In this document: piece after piece, positions 25,808-33,953 of the stretch
Numbering within the stretch: position 1 is the stretch's first letter
Layout: the number at the start of each line of letters is the position of its first letter
Assembly: GCA_913063325.1 (NCBI GenBank)
Contig: CAJXYE010000055.1
Span: forward strand, 1 to 34,041
DNA length: 34,041 nucleotides
Direction of reading: 5' to 3'
From: an uncultured Colwellia sp.
GTDB lineage: Bacteria; Pseudomonadota; Gammaproteobacteria; Enterobacterales; Alteromonadaceae
Program-made: the position numbers and the translations under genes
Notes under the pieces: model-generated
Databases searched by the model: none
Told to the model about the DNA's origin: nothing
What the model saw: only the letters and a program-made list of their open reading frames with translations

Positions 25808-28800
25808 TTAATCAATATCAAATGAATAATAAATATCACTCGATTGCTCGATACCACTGACGATTTCTAACCATAACCGGTTAAGTAAATATAGTCTTAC
25901 GGTCAATTCATTAATTGGTTCATATACGCCAATACCATATTTTAAGTAGACACGATTACCAACATAACCACTAATAGTTGCTTGTGTTGTATCGCCTTCG
26001 CCCTCAGTATCGACAGCAATATTGCTAATTAGGGGGATTTTCTCTAATTGGTCAAATAGGCCGACACTATTAGTCACGCCAAAACCAATCAGCATGCTTG
26101 CTGCAGCGGTACTACTGCCACCACCAGAGTCTAACCCTCGCCCTCGTGCTAAATAAGATAACATCTCAGGGGCTTGCATCGTCGGTGTGGAGAATAGCTG
26201 CATATCTAAAGTGTCAGCTAATCCGGTTATTTGCAATCCAACTTCTATATCTTCTGCTTTAATATGTCTACTTGCGCGTAAGTTAAAATAAGGATTGGTA
26301 AGAGGGCCGTTAAACGTTAACTCTCCTTTGTCGATAGTTAACTTTTGTCCATAGGCTTGGTAGGTACCATTTGTCGATTGAATGTTACCAAAAAGCTGTA
26401 GTGGTTTGCTTTGCTGTTGAGTTACCTGTAATTGTCCAAACAAATTACTTTCTAAACCTTGCCCTGATACAGTGAATGCTTTTTCGATATTGATACGGAC
26501 ATCGGTTTTGATAGCTAATGTAGATTTTTCTTTAAAGACCTCTTTACCGTGTACATCAATAATAATGACATCATTACTGGTATTGATACTGCCTTGTGGG
26601 AGCTTTTCAATATTATAACTCCCCTCGAGCACATTAAGTTTGCCACTTACGGTGAGTACTTTTTCTTCGAGTAAAAAATTTAATCTTGGTGATACTTCCA
26701 TAACTAACTGAGGTGGAAATACTAACGGCACTTGCTTAACGTAAAGGTCTATATTCATAGTTAAGTCTTTTTGCCAAGCAACCAGTCCATTTAGCGTAGC
26801 TTGCTTATCTTTTATGAAAAAGCTCCCTAGTACTTTTGCCTGATTATTATCGATTTCAATTTCAGCACTAATATTTTCCAATTTATTGGGAGTTTGACTT
26901 AATAGTAATTCGCCACTATGGAGTGATACATTACCGTTTATTAAAGGTGATTCTATCGAACCATCAACTGATAGTGATGCGGTTACGTAGCCTTGTAAAT
27001 TAACTACGTTGCTAATAATCCCTTGAAAGGGTTGTAAATTAAAATCATTGAGTGCGATTTTCGCATCAATTGAAAAATCATCAATAAAATTAATGGTTGA
27101 GTTGATACTAATGAGTGCTTGTTCATGAAAATCATGTAAGTTGAATTTACTGGTCAATTGCGCGTCGTTGACCTTGAGCGAAAGATAACCATGGTGCCAT
27201 TCACTCATTTTTTGTTCGTTGTACTCATCATTTACGGTTATATGACCGGCTGATATAGCAAAGTTTGCTTGTGCTGATATTGCTTGTGTTGGTGACCAAT
27301 GAGCTTTTATCTCACCTGAAATCTTATTTTGTAGTTGCACTTCTTTGGGTAAAACTAATTCATCTAATAACGATAAATCTAAGTTTAGGCCAAGCGTTAT
27401 ATTACCTGATTCACCAATAATCACATCGTCAGGCAAACACATATCAATACCAGTACCTTGCCAGCAATGTTTCCCTATCAGTAACTGTTGTTTTTCTACG
27501 TTAAAATTCAACGGAAAGTTGTGATTATTGCTAAAGGTTACGTGCTGATAAGTTATGGCTGCCTCTTCTATAGTGCTTTGCCATTGATTTAATGCTTGAT
27601 GCCACTGACTTGATAATTTTAATTTTCCTGCAAGTTTACCTTGCCAATCCAGTTGTAATTGTTGCTGAGTTAAGTCGCCAGAAAAATTAAGAACAATATC
27701 TTTAATATTTAAGTCGTCATTTTTATTTGTGATATCTAAGAGGTCGTTTTTTAAGCTTAATTGAAAGTTATGATTGTTAAAGGGCTGATAACTTGCTGTC
27801 AACTTGAGTGATGGGCTATAAAACTGTTGCCACTGTAGCGCATTTAATTGGGTATTAAGCGTAATAACAGGATCATTTTTACTGCCTTTTATCGTAAAAT
27901 CACTAGTGAGATCGCCTTTAGCGAGTGGGTACCAGCGATTGATCTCAGCAATGGATAATTGACCGTTAACATACCAGTTATCACCGCTGAATGTTTGTAG
28001 GGATAATTGATCATTGTCAAAAGCAATATGCAGCTGGCCTTGCGCTAAATCACCTGATGAGAAGTAGCCTGAGTTATTTAAGGATATGTCACCTCGAATG
28101 ATGAGTGAAGAATCATTGATAGTGCCAGTTACATTGGTATCGTTAATCGATAGCGCCCATTGCGATGCTGACCAAGTGCCTGTACTGGCTGTTTTACCTA
28201 AAATGCGACCATTGATAACTTCAGGCAAGATGTCTTCAAGAATGCTGACCTGATCATGGGAGCCTTTAACAGGGGTGGTGTTCGTGCCTGTGTTGTTGCT
28301 GATATTAGTTCTGCTGTTAATCGCTGTTGGAAATGCTAACGCCTTGAGGTTGATTTTTGGCAAGGTAAAACCTGAAGATTCAGCAAATAATTGCCAGCTT
28401 GTTGTCGTTGACTGAAGATCTATATTGCCATATATGTCTAATTGGCTGTTAGATTCTTTCTCGTTGAACGTCAATTCATTCAGGGTAATTAACCCTTGTT
28501 GATGCTTTGCTGATACCTTCAGTTGAGCATTCCTATAACCGTAGCTATTAAGCTGACTTGTTAAATTAAGCGTTTGCTCAACTAAATCACCAGTCATGCT
28601 CAAGGAAAGTGATGACGGCTTTGCATATTGCGCTAAGGACATGGGCAAGGGGAGTTTATCAGCGAATAATTGTAGTTTAAAAGGCAGCTGTGGCTGCGTT
28701 AAGTTAATTTTTCCTTGGCTATTTAGAGAAACGTTACCATTACTGGAGACATTCGCGGTTAATGCATCAATAGAGCCTTGTAGTGATAGCTCTACTGTTG

Positions 28801-29758
28801 AGCTAGACGCTTCTGGCCAATGTGGTACTTTATCTAGCTGCGCAATTAATTGAGCATTTATTTGATAGGGTGGTATAAGCTGGGATTTTACCGCTAACTG
28901 CTTAATTTTATAGTCTGATGTAGAGGTTTTAAAATCGCTTATATCAACGTCATTTTTTGACCAAGTTCCGGTAAGGTGACTCTGCTTATAAGACCATTTT
29001 TCATCATTGTTATGGTTGTTTTTATCTTTTGATTCGAATTCAATAATACGTAATTTATCAACGAATAATTGTTGAATGCTCAACGATATAGGCAAGTAAA
29101 CTTCAGGTAAGGTACTAAAAGCAGCATAGATAGAGTTTTTGGTGACTTGTGCATTTTTTTGTTTTTTAGCTTTCGTTATTTTAGTGTTTTCCTGAGCAAC
29201 AGTTAATTTACTGGCCGTTGGCTGCAAGAAAGTAAATTGACTTGCCTTAATGACTACCTGAGTTGTGAACTGCTCAATACCTATCACTGTTTGATTAATT
29301 GTTAGCTGACTGTTAGTAAATTCAACTGCTTTCGCCTCAATGGCAAAAGGCATCACAAACAGACTATCAATATTTACTGTAGAAGAGCTTACTGTCGTTA
29401 TACCTTTTAGCTTGTAATCTTTATCATCACTGGCATAAGTTAATGAAAAATTAGTAACTTGTAATGTTTCAATACAGAGTGTTTTTCGCCAACTACAAGA
29501 GAAATCTATTTCAGAGACTAAATCTGTCACCTTAATATCTATTGTTGCTAAGTTAAGGTGCAATGAGTTGAGTTCGATATCTCTTATTAAAGAACCTGCC
29601 TTGTAATCCGCGTTAATACCATCGATGTTGTTCAGTAAGCTAATGCTTAATTGGCTACCCATTGGTGTGGTCACTAAAACAGTAAATAAACAAAGTAGTA
29701 GGGTTAACCACTTCACTATTTTATAGATAATCTTATAAGTGATTTTTCGCCAGCTCAC
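25808..29758 (-). CDS. tamB: Translocation and assembly module subunit TamB
   Basis: TamB is a large inner-membrane-anchored periplasmic protein that partners with TamA and belongs to the AsmA-like, bridge-forming family (DUF490), implicated in outer-membrane protein assembly and phospholipid transport. From the GTG at 29758 it has 1316 residues (E. coli 1259). A single N-terminal membrane anchor lies at about 17-36 (KWLTLLLCLFTVLVTTPMG). A very long beta-rich repeat region follows, then the C-terminal DUF490 domain, with SYLARGRGLDSGGG and the closing VYEPINELTVRLYLLNRLWLEIVSG. The frame extends to a TTG at 29791. The GTG is preferred because AGGAG lies seven bases before it and it overlaps the tamA stop by four bases (GTGA), a classic coupling. 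Confidence 0.96.
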   Translation of the reverse strand: MSWRKITYKIIYKIVKWLTLLLCLFTVLVTTPMGSQLSISLLNNIDGINADYKAGSLIRDIELNSLHLNLATIDIKVTDLVSEIDFSCSWRKTLCIETLQVTNFSLTYASDDKDYKLKGITTVSSSTVNIDSLFVMPFAIEAKAVEFTNSQLTINQTVIGIEQFTTQVVIKASQFTFLQPTASKLTVAQENTKITKAKKQKNAQVTKNSIYAAFSTLPEVYLPISLSIQQLFVDKLRIIEFESKDKNNHNNDEKWSYKQSHLTGTWSKNDVDISDFKTSTSDYKIKQLAVKSQLIPPYQINAQLIAQLDKVPHWPEASSSTVELSLQGSIDALTANVSSNGNVSLNSQGKINLTQPQLPFKLQLFADKLPLPMSLAQYAKPSSLSLSMTGDLVEQTLNLTSQLNSYGYRNAQLKVSAKHQQGLITLNELTFNEKESNSQLDIYGNIDLQSTTTSWQLFAESSGFTLPKINLKALAFPTAINSRTNISNNTGTNTTPVKGSHDQVSILEDILPEVINGRILGKTASTGTWSASQWALSINDTNVTGTINDSSLIIRGDISLNNSGYFSSGDLAQGQLHIAFDNDQLSLQTFSGDNWYVNGQLSIAEINRWYPLAKGDLTSDFTIKGSKNDPVITLNTQLNALQWQQFYSPSLKLTASYQPFNNHNFQLSLKNDLLDITNKNDDLNIKDIVLNFSGDLTQQQLQLDWQGKLAGKLKLSSQWHQALNQWQSTIEEAAITYQHVTFSNNHNFPLNFNVEKQQLLIGKHCWQGTGIDMCLPDDVIIGESGNITLGLNLDLSLLDELVLPKEVQLQNKISGEIKAHWSPTQAISAQANFAISAGHITVNDEYNEQKMSEWHHGYLSLKVNDAQLTSKFNLHDFHEQALISINSTINFIDDFSIDAKIALNDFNLQPFQGIISNVVNLQGYVTASLSVDGSIESPLINGNVSLHSGELLLSQTPNKLENISAEIEIDNNQAKVLGSFFIKDKQATLNGLVAWQKDLTMNIDLYVKQVPLVFPPQLVMEVSPRLNFLLEEKVLTVSGKLNVLEGSYNIEKLPQGSINTSNDVIIIDVHGKEVFKEKSTLAIKTDVRINIEKAFTVSGQGLESNLFGQLQVTQQQSKPLQLFGNIQSTNGTYQAYGQKLTIDKGELTFNGPLTNPYFNLRASRHIKAEDIEVGLQITGLADTLDMQLFSTPTMQAPEMLSYLARGRGLDSGGGSSTAAASMLIGFGVTNSVGLFDQLEKIPLISNIAVDTEGEGDTTQATISGYVGNRVYLKYGIGVYEPINELTVRLYLLNRLWLEIVSGIEQSSDIYYSFDID

Positions 29759-31551
29759 AGCTCTGCTCCTAAGTTGATATGCAGTCGCCAACTATTATCT
29801 TTATTATCATAATCATTAATGCCATAAGCCGCATCAAGCTTTATCGCTCCGACCGGAGAAATGTAGTGTAAACCAGAGCCGAAAGAGTAAACCGGTTCAA
29901 ACTCACCTTTATTCGCAGCGCTGCCACCATCAGAAAATAAAGCGACTCGCCATTTATTGTTTAGGTAATATTGATACTCTATACTCGCCACAATTAGGCG
30001 AGTACTACCAACAACAATAGGGTCGCCATTATCTGGGTCAGATGAAGATGGAATTGTTGAACCAATCGATTGATAAGCAAACCCCCTAATACTTTGATCG
30101 CCACCTGCATAAAAGCGTAATGAGGGGGCTAACTCTGCATTTCGGTCAACATAAATAGCACCATACTCTGCACGAGTAACTAAACGGTGATTAGCTTTCA
30201 AGGTGGTAATATAATTCCAGCGACCATGAACCCTAAAGAAAGTATTATCTGAGCCAGCTTTTAAATGAGCCCCTTCTATATTGTAGGTTTGACGAAAGCC
30301 TTCACTTGGATCTAAGGGCGATCCTGAGCGTATCGTTCTTGACCAAGTGATGCCAGGTATAAGATAAGTAGCAGCATCTTCGGACCAATCAATATTAGGC
30401 GCATTCACATCAAGTTCATAATTCCATCCCTCTTTATGATAGCGGGTATATACTTGTCTTTGCCAAAGGTTGTCGCTGATCTGCCTACCAATTTGAGCTG
30501 AAAAGAATTTAGTTTTTAGATCTGCATAGTCTTCATTTTCAATGCTAATTTGGAATTGCAGTAAGTCATTTCTTGGATGGCTTAAAGGAATACTGTAAAT
30601 GAATTTACCTGTAGGGTTTAATTTTGAATATTCAAATTTCGTTTCTTGAAAATGTCCGTACTTATTGATTAATGGAGTTCGCCAGGCTGCGGAAATTCGG
30701 AGTTCGGTATCGGTAGCATAACCAATACCAAAATCGAATTGATGACTTTTAGCTGGCGTTAGTGAGACATTAATTGGAATAGAATATTGATGATTAACAT
30801 TATCTTCAATCTTGTCACCGGGCACAGCGACAATACTGCCAAAATATTGAGTTGATTGCAGCTGATGTTGTAGTTCATGAAAAGTGCTTGTACTGTAATA
30901 TTCATTTTTCTGAAAGGGGACTAAGCTCGATAACAACTTAGGCTCTAAATCAAAATCATTAAAGTTAACGTCGCCAAATTGATAACGTGGTCCACTTTTA
31001 TAGTGCAAGGTAATATCAGCGTACTGATATTGCTGTTTTATCGCTATTTTACTTTCAATTAACTCACCGTTGAAATAACCACGTTGTAAGGCTAAAGAAA
31101 GCAGAGCAGACTTTAAGTCTTCATATTTACCATGATGAAGGCTTTGGCCATGTTTAACTTTCTGATTATTAAGTAATTGTTTAAAAGCGGGATCTAAATT
31201 TGCTTCACCTTCAATAATAATAAGTACTTTATCTAATATGGTTGGGGCAGGGAGCGTTATGTTAAGAATAAGGAGCCATGGATCTTGCTCATTTTTTTCG
31301 GTTTTGACAATAATATCAGCTTGGTAATAGCCAAGTGCTTCTAGTGCTTGCTTGGTGTTATCTCTAGCGCTATAAATAAAAGCAGATCGCGCTAAATCAC
31401 TCTCTGGTAATGTACCTAAATGAGAAATAACATTGTGCTGAACAATTTTGGGCAGTTCCCCTTTGAGTGTCACCACTAAATTACTTGCGTAAACCGAGCG
31501 ACTTAGCATAAAAAATATTAAGGCACTTATTAATATTCTAAAAGTTAACAT
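29755..31551 (-). CDS. tamA: Outer membrane assembly factor TamA (BamA/Omp85 family)
   Basis: TamA is the outer-membrane barrel of the translocation and assembly module. From the ATG at 31551 it has 598 residues (E. coli 577). A signal peptide of about 22 residues (MLTFRILISALIFFMLSRSVYA) is followed by about three POTRA domains to roughly residue 255, and a C-terminal 16-strand Omp85 barrel. The barrel signatures include RFYAGGDQSIRGFAYQSIG near 485-505, the conserved (V/I)RG(F/Y) loop, and a C-terminal strand WRLHINLGAEL. The frame is open to a TTG at 31566, which would add MAYRL; neither start has a clear ribosome-binding site. tamB overlaps its stop by four bases, so the two are one operon. 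Confidence 0.95.
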   Translation of the reverse strand: MLTFRILISALIFFMLSRSVYASNLVVTLKGELPKIVQHNVISHLGTLPESDLARSAFIYSARDNTKQALEALGYYQADIIVKTEKNEQDPWLLILNITLPAPTILDKVLIIIEGEANLDPAFKQLLNNQKVKHGQSLHHGKYEDLKSALLSLALQRGYFNGELIESKIAIKQQYQYADITLHYKSGPRYQFGDVNFNDFDLEPKLLSSLVPFQKNEYYSTSTFHELQHQLQSTQYFGSIVAVPGDKIEDNVNHQYSIPINVSLTPAKSHQFDFGIGYATDTELRISAAWRTPLINKYGHFQETKFEYSKLNPTGKFIYSIPLSHPRNDLLQFQISIENEDYADLKTKFFSAQIGRQISDNLWQRQVYTRYHKEGWNYELDVNAPNIDWSEDAATYLIPGITWSRTIRSGSPLDPSEGFRQTYNIEGAHLKAGSDNTFFRVHGRWNYITTLKANHRLVTRAEYGAIYVDRNAELAPSLRFYAGGDQSIRGFAYQSIGSTIPSSSDPDNGDPIVVGSTRLIVASIEYQYYLNNKWRVALFSDGGSAANKGEFEPVYSFGSGLHYISPVGAIKLDAAYGINDYDNKDNSWRLHINLGAEL

Positions 31552-31842
31552 TAAACGGTAAGCCAATAATAAGTGGATATCATAATTCTAAGGAGCTACC
31601 TGTTATTAAATATATAGGCTGTGTTTTTTAGTTATTATCGCACGAATACAAGGATAAAAGCGACTACAGATAAGCAAGGTAGTCAATTGTAAAAGTTGTA
31701 AAAGTAGCTGTTAATATAGAAAATAAATAATACCAATAATAGGCCGTTCAGCTAAAATAATGCCGATGGTTTTTTGGGTTAATAGAATAAGTGTTTAACA
31801 TTGTAATATGTAAAACAGTCTATTGAGGAGGTTGTTTTTGTC

Positions 31843-32160
31843 CTAATGGATTGTTCGATCTTGCTTATCCCACATGCTTGCTTGCCAATTTGAAATAGTG
31901 CCAGAAGCTTCACAGATATCGCAATGCCACTCAATCATGTCGAATGCAATATTTGTTGCATCAATACTGCCATCACAAGAGAGTCCATCAGCCCGAGTAT
32001 TACACTTCAAATCAACATCAATAAGTGGTTGCTCGATATTCTCAGAAACTGAAGAGATAATCTTAGTGATAAATTGGAACACCTTGCTTGCCTGTTCAGT
32101 AAGCGCTAGTACATTACCCTTTTCGTCAAGAAAATTCCTTAAGTCTACTTTTAATGCCAT
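31843..32160 (-). CDS. Small putative zinc-ribbon protein of unknown function
   Basis: A 105-residue cytoplasmic protein. After an N-terminal helical part (LRNFLDE, then VFQFITKIISSV) come four cysteines in the pattern Cys53-x8-Cys62 and Cys80-x2-Cys83, set in LKCNTRADGLSC and IEWHCDICEASGTISNW. This looks like a zinc ribbon: two pairs on beta hairpins, the second followed by G-x-I-x-x-W. I recall a widespread uncharacterised family with a similar G-x-I-x-x-W after C-x2-C, but I cannot name it with certainty. The start is ATG with GAGATA upstream. It is on the tamA strand, 291 bp upstream of the tamA ATG. Its divergent upstream region holds the first GacA-type box (32286-32303), 126 bp from its ATG. 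Confidence 0.65.
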   Translation of the reverse strand: MALKVDLRNFLDEKGNVLALTEQASKVFQFITKIISSVSENIEQPLIDVDLKCNTRADGLSCDGSIDATNIAFDMIEWHCDICEASGTISNWQASMWDKQDRTIH

Positions 32161-32285
32161 ACATTATCTCTATCATAAATTGCTAACGAAGCTAACATAT
32201 AGTACTTAACGCTCCTGGTATATAATTTTTAATTGAATATTATCACCCATAAAATATGTAGAAGGGAGTAAAAGACTATAAGTCT

Positions 32286-32303
32286 TGTAAGACATGTCTT
32301 ACA
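32286..32303. promoter_or_regulatory. GacA/UvrY box upstream of RNA copy 1
   Basis: TGTAAGACATGTCTTACA is a perfect 18-bp palindrome and an exact match to the GacA/UvrY upstream activating sequence TGTAAG-N6-CTTACA known from rsmY/rsmZ/csrB promoters. Its centre is about 178 bp upstream of the inferred start at 32472, which fits the usual location. Confidence 0.88.
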
Positions 32304-32459
32304 TCACTGTGAGATATATGGGCAACTTCTGCAACAATTCTGAATGAAAACCCACTAAGTTGTTGAATTTATCTTATTTTTGTTTGGTGTTTAAGTGGTA
32401 CATAAATATTACGTTTGTATTTTTGTTGTTAACAGGCTTCGACGGACTATATTTAGGTG

Positions 32460-32465
32460 TATTAT
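32460..32465 (+). promoter_or_regulatory. Inferred -10 element of RNA copy 1
   Basis: TATTAT at 32460-32465 is inside a 40-bp block (32451-32490) identical in the second copy (33391-33430), preceded by less conserved sequence. No good -35 is visible at the right spacing, as is usual for response-regulator-activated promoters. An alternative pair, TTGTTA-N16-TATATT ending near 32452, exists in copy 1 only. Confidence 0.45.
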
Positions 32466-32471
32466 TAATCC

Positions 32472-33118
32472 TGTCAGGAAGACAAGGAGCAGGGGGCTTT
32501 AGCATTACTTGTAATGCAATTAAGGAAGATGAAATTACTAAGATGGAACTTAGTAATTTAAGGACTTACCGAGGACGGTAATAATAACTTAAGGATTTAG
32601 TTGAAAATAGGATGCAGTGGATGCAATTCAAGGAAGAGGTAAGTAAGGATGCTTGTGTCAGGTAGAAGGAGAACCTAAAGCAGGATGCTTTAATTTTAAA
32701 TGGTACTTTGGTCTGTTTAAAATAGGGTTTAACAGGGAGGCTTTAAGGATGAAGTCTAGTGGTAGGATGCCGCTATGGATGATATGAACAAGGATGTGAC
32801 TTGGTTAGGATTACCAAGGTCAGGAAGACAGTAGTTATGGAAGACTATTATTAAGGAAGGTAAATTAAGGATGATTAGCTAAAGGATAAATAACACGGAT
32901 TTGTTAAAGGTAAACTGTAGGACTATAGGGTCAGGAAGACACTAATTACGGATGATTAAATGGGGAGGTTTAGGCGTTACCCATAATGGATATGAGTGGA
33001 CTCATAAGGGATATGCTAGGGATAGTTACTCAAGGAAGACATGAGATCATTAAATATGTGTGCAGGACGCACCGTATAAGCTAGTTATAGAGATGCGACT
33101 CATTGAGTCGCATTTTTT
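32472..33118 (+). ncRNA. csrB: CsrB/RsmZ-family CsrA-sequestering RNA, copy 1
   Basis: About 647 nt with no credible ORF. By hand I count about 35 GGA trinucleotides, most as AGGA, AAGGAUG or CAGGAAGA, far more than the roughly ten expected by chance. Several lie in hairpin loops: TTACCG-AGGA-CGGTAA (32566-32581), TATGAG-TGGA-CTCATA (32991-33006), TAAAGC/GCTTTA around AGGAT (32676-32692), an 11-bp stem around AUGGAA (32532-32559) and GTGC/GCAC around AGGAC (33060-33072). CsrA binds such loops. It starts near 32472 (about +/-5) and ends in an intrinsic terminator. A GacA box lies 178 bp upstream. E. coli CsrB is 369 nt, so this is unusually long. The family assignment rests on motif content and regulation, not on a covariance search. 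Confidence 0.9.
33091..33118 (+). terminator. Terminator of RNA copy 1
   Basis: ATGCGACTC at 33093-33101 pairs with GAGTCGCAT at 33105-33113 around ATT, with TTTTTT closing at 33118. It is a textbook intrinsic terminator. Confidence 0.95.
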
Positions 33119-33225
33119 ATTTATAGCTTATCAATTACTCTCCTCTATAAAATCCCCATGCTCTCTCTCAAGTTTAACTCTAATTATTTTACTTAATAAA
33201 GGCACAGGCATATCGCTACTGCACT

Positions 33226-33243
33226 TGTAAGACATGTCTTACA
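33226..33243. promoter_or_regulatory. GacA/UvrY box upstream of RNA copy 2
   Basis: An identical 18-bp palindrome to the one at 32286-32303, again about 178 bp before the inferred start (33412). Similarity to copy 1 begins at the box and continues through TGTGAGATATAT downstream, so the box belongs to the duplicated unit. Confidence 0.88.
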
Positions 33244-33399
33244 TCATTGTGAGATATATTGGCAATATCTTCTGATTTATTTTTATGTAACTATGTATCT
33301 AATTGATTTATATGCAAAACACACCTGTCAAATGGATGTCAATAGTTTTTACATTTGTATCTTTGCCGTTAATTAGCTTCTACGAACAACATTTAGGTG

Positions 33400-33405
33400 T
33401 ATTAT
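33400..33405 (+). promoter_or_regulatory. Inferred -10 element of RNA copy 2
   Basis: TATTAT at 33400-33405, in the 40-bp block identical to copy 1 (33391-33430). The upstream TATATT of copy 1 is AACATT here, which supports TATTAT as the functional -10 in both copies. Confidence 0.45.
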
Positions 33406-33411
33406 TAATCC

Positions 33412-33939
33412 TGTCAGGAAGACAAGGAGCTCTAGCATTACTTGTAATGCAATTATGGAAGATGAAGTTACTATGGTGGAACCTAGTGATTTAAGGATTT
33501 ACCGAGGACGGTAAAATGACTTAAGGATTGAGTTAAAAGTAGGATGTAATAGATGCAATTCAAGGAAGAGATAAGTAAGGATGCTTGTGTCGAGTAAAAG
33601 GAAAACCTAAAGCAGGATGCTTTAATTTTAAATGGTACTTTGGTCTTTTTAAAATAGGGTTTAACAGGGAGGCTTTAAGGATAAAGCTTAGTGGTAGGAC
33701 GCTACTATGGATTATATGAACAAGGATGTAGCTTGGTGAGGATTGCCAAGGTCAGGATGACACTAATTACGGATGATTAAATGGGGATGTTTAGGCGTTA
33801 CCCATAATGGATATGAATGGACTCACAAGGGATATGCTAAGGATAGTACTCAAGGAAGAACGTGGGAGAATTAAATATGTGTGCAGGATGCACCGTATAA
33901 GCTAGTTATAGAGATGCGACTTATTGAGTCGCATTTTTT
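33412..33939 (+). ncRNA. csrB: CsrB/RsmZ-family CsrA-sequestering RNA, copy 2
   Basis: About 528 nt, aligned to copy 1 over its whole length except for a 111-nt segment and a short 5' segment that it lacks. By hand I count about 28 GGA motifs. Hairpins with AGGA loops are kept: TTTACCG/CGGTAAA around AGGA (33498-33515), AGTGGT/GCTACT around AGGAC, and GTGC/GCAC around AGGAT near 33883. It ends in an intrinsic terminator whose stem keeps pairing through a C-to-T change (G-U wobble). It is probably co-regulated with copy 1 by the UvrY-type response regulator. Its terminator is followed after 14 bp by repeat element A. Confidence 0.9.
33912..33939 (+). terminator. Terminator of RNA copy 2
   Basis: ATGCGACTT at 33914-33922 pairs with GAGTCGCAT at 33926-33934 (last pair G-U), loop ATT, followed by TTTTTT. 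Confidence 0.93.
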
Positions 33940-33953
33940 ATTTATCCGTTGTA

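Noticed and set aside
28596..28853. 85-codon frame opposite tamB
   Set aside because: Antisense shadow with no start context, within the continuous tamB frame.
31728..31790. ATACCAATAATAGGCC segment resembling an element A end
   Set aside because: Only the first eight or so bases match and no partner end or core is found, so it is not called an element.
32304..32330. TGTGAGATATAT downstream of both GacA boxes as a CRP site
   Set aside because: The second half-site TCACA is absent in both copies. The segment is conserved but does not match the CRP consensus.
32360..32581. 73-codon open frame over the start of RNA copy 1
   Set aside because: The frame is not kept in copy 2, where the corresponding frame differs in length and sequence after the conserved RNA block. 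There is no ribosome-binding site, and the DNA is better explained by GGA-rich RNA structure.
33303..33494. 63-codon open frame over the start of RNA copy 2
   Set aside because: Its apparent similarity to the copy 1 frame (shared short peptide) comes from the identical 40-bp RNA start block. The peptides diverge immediately after it.
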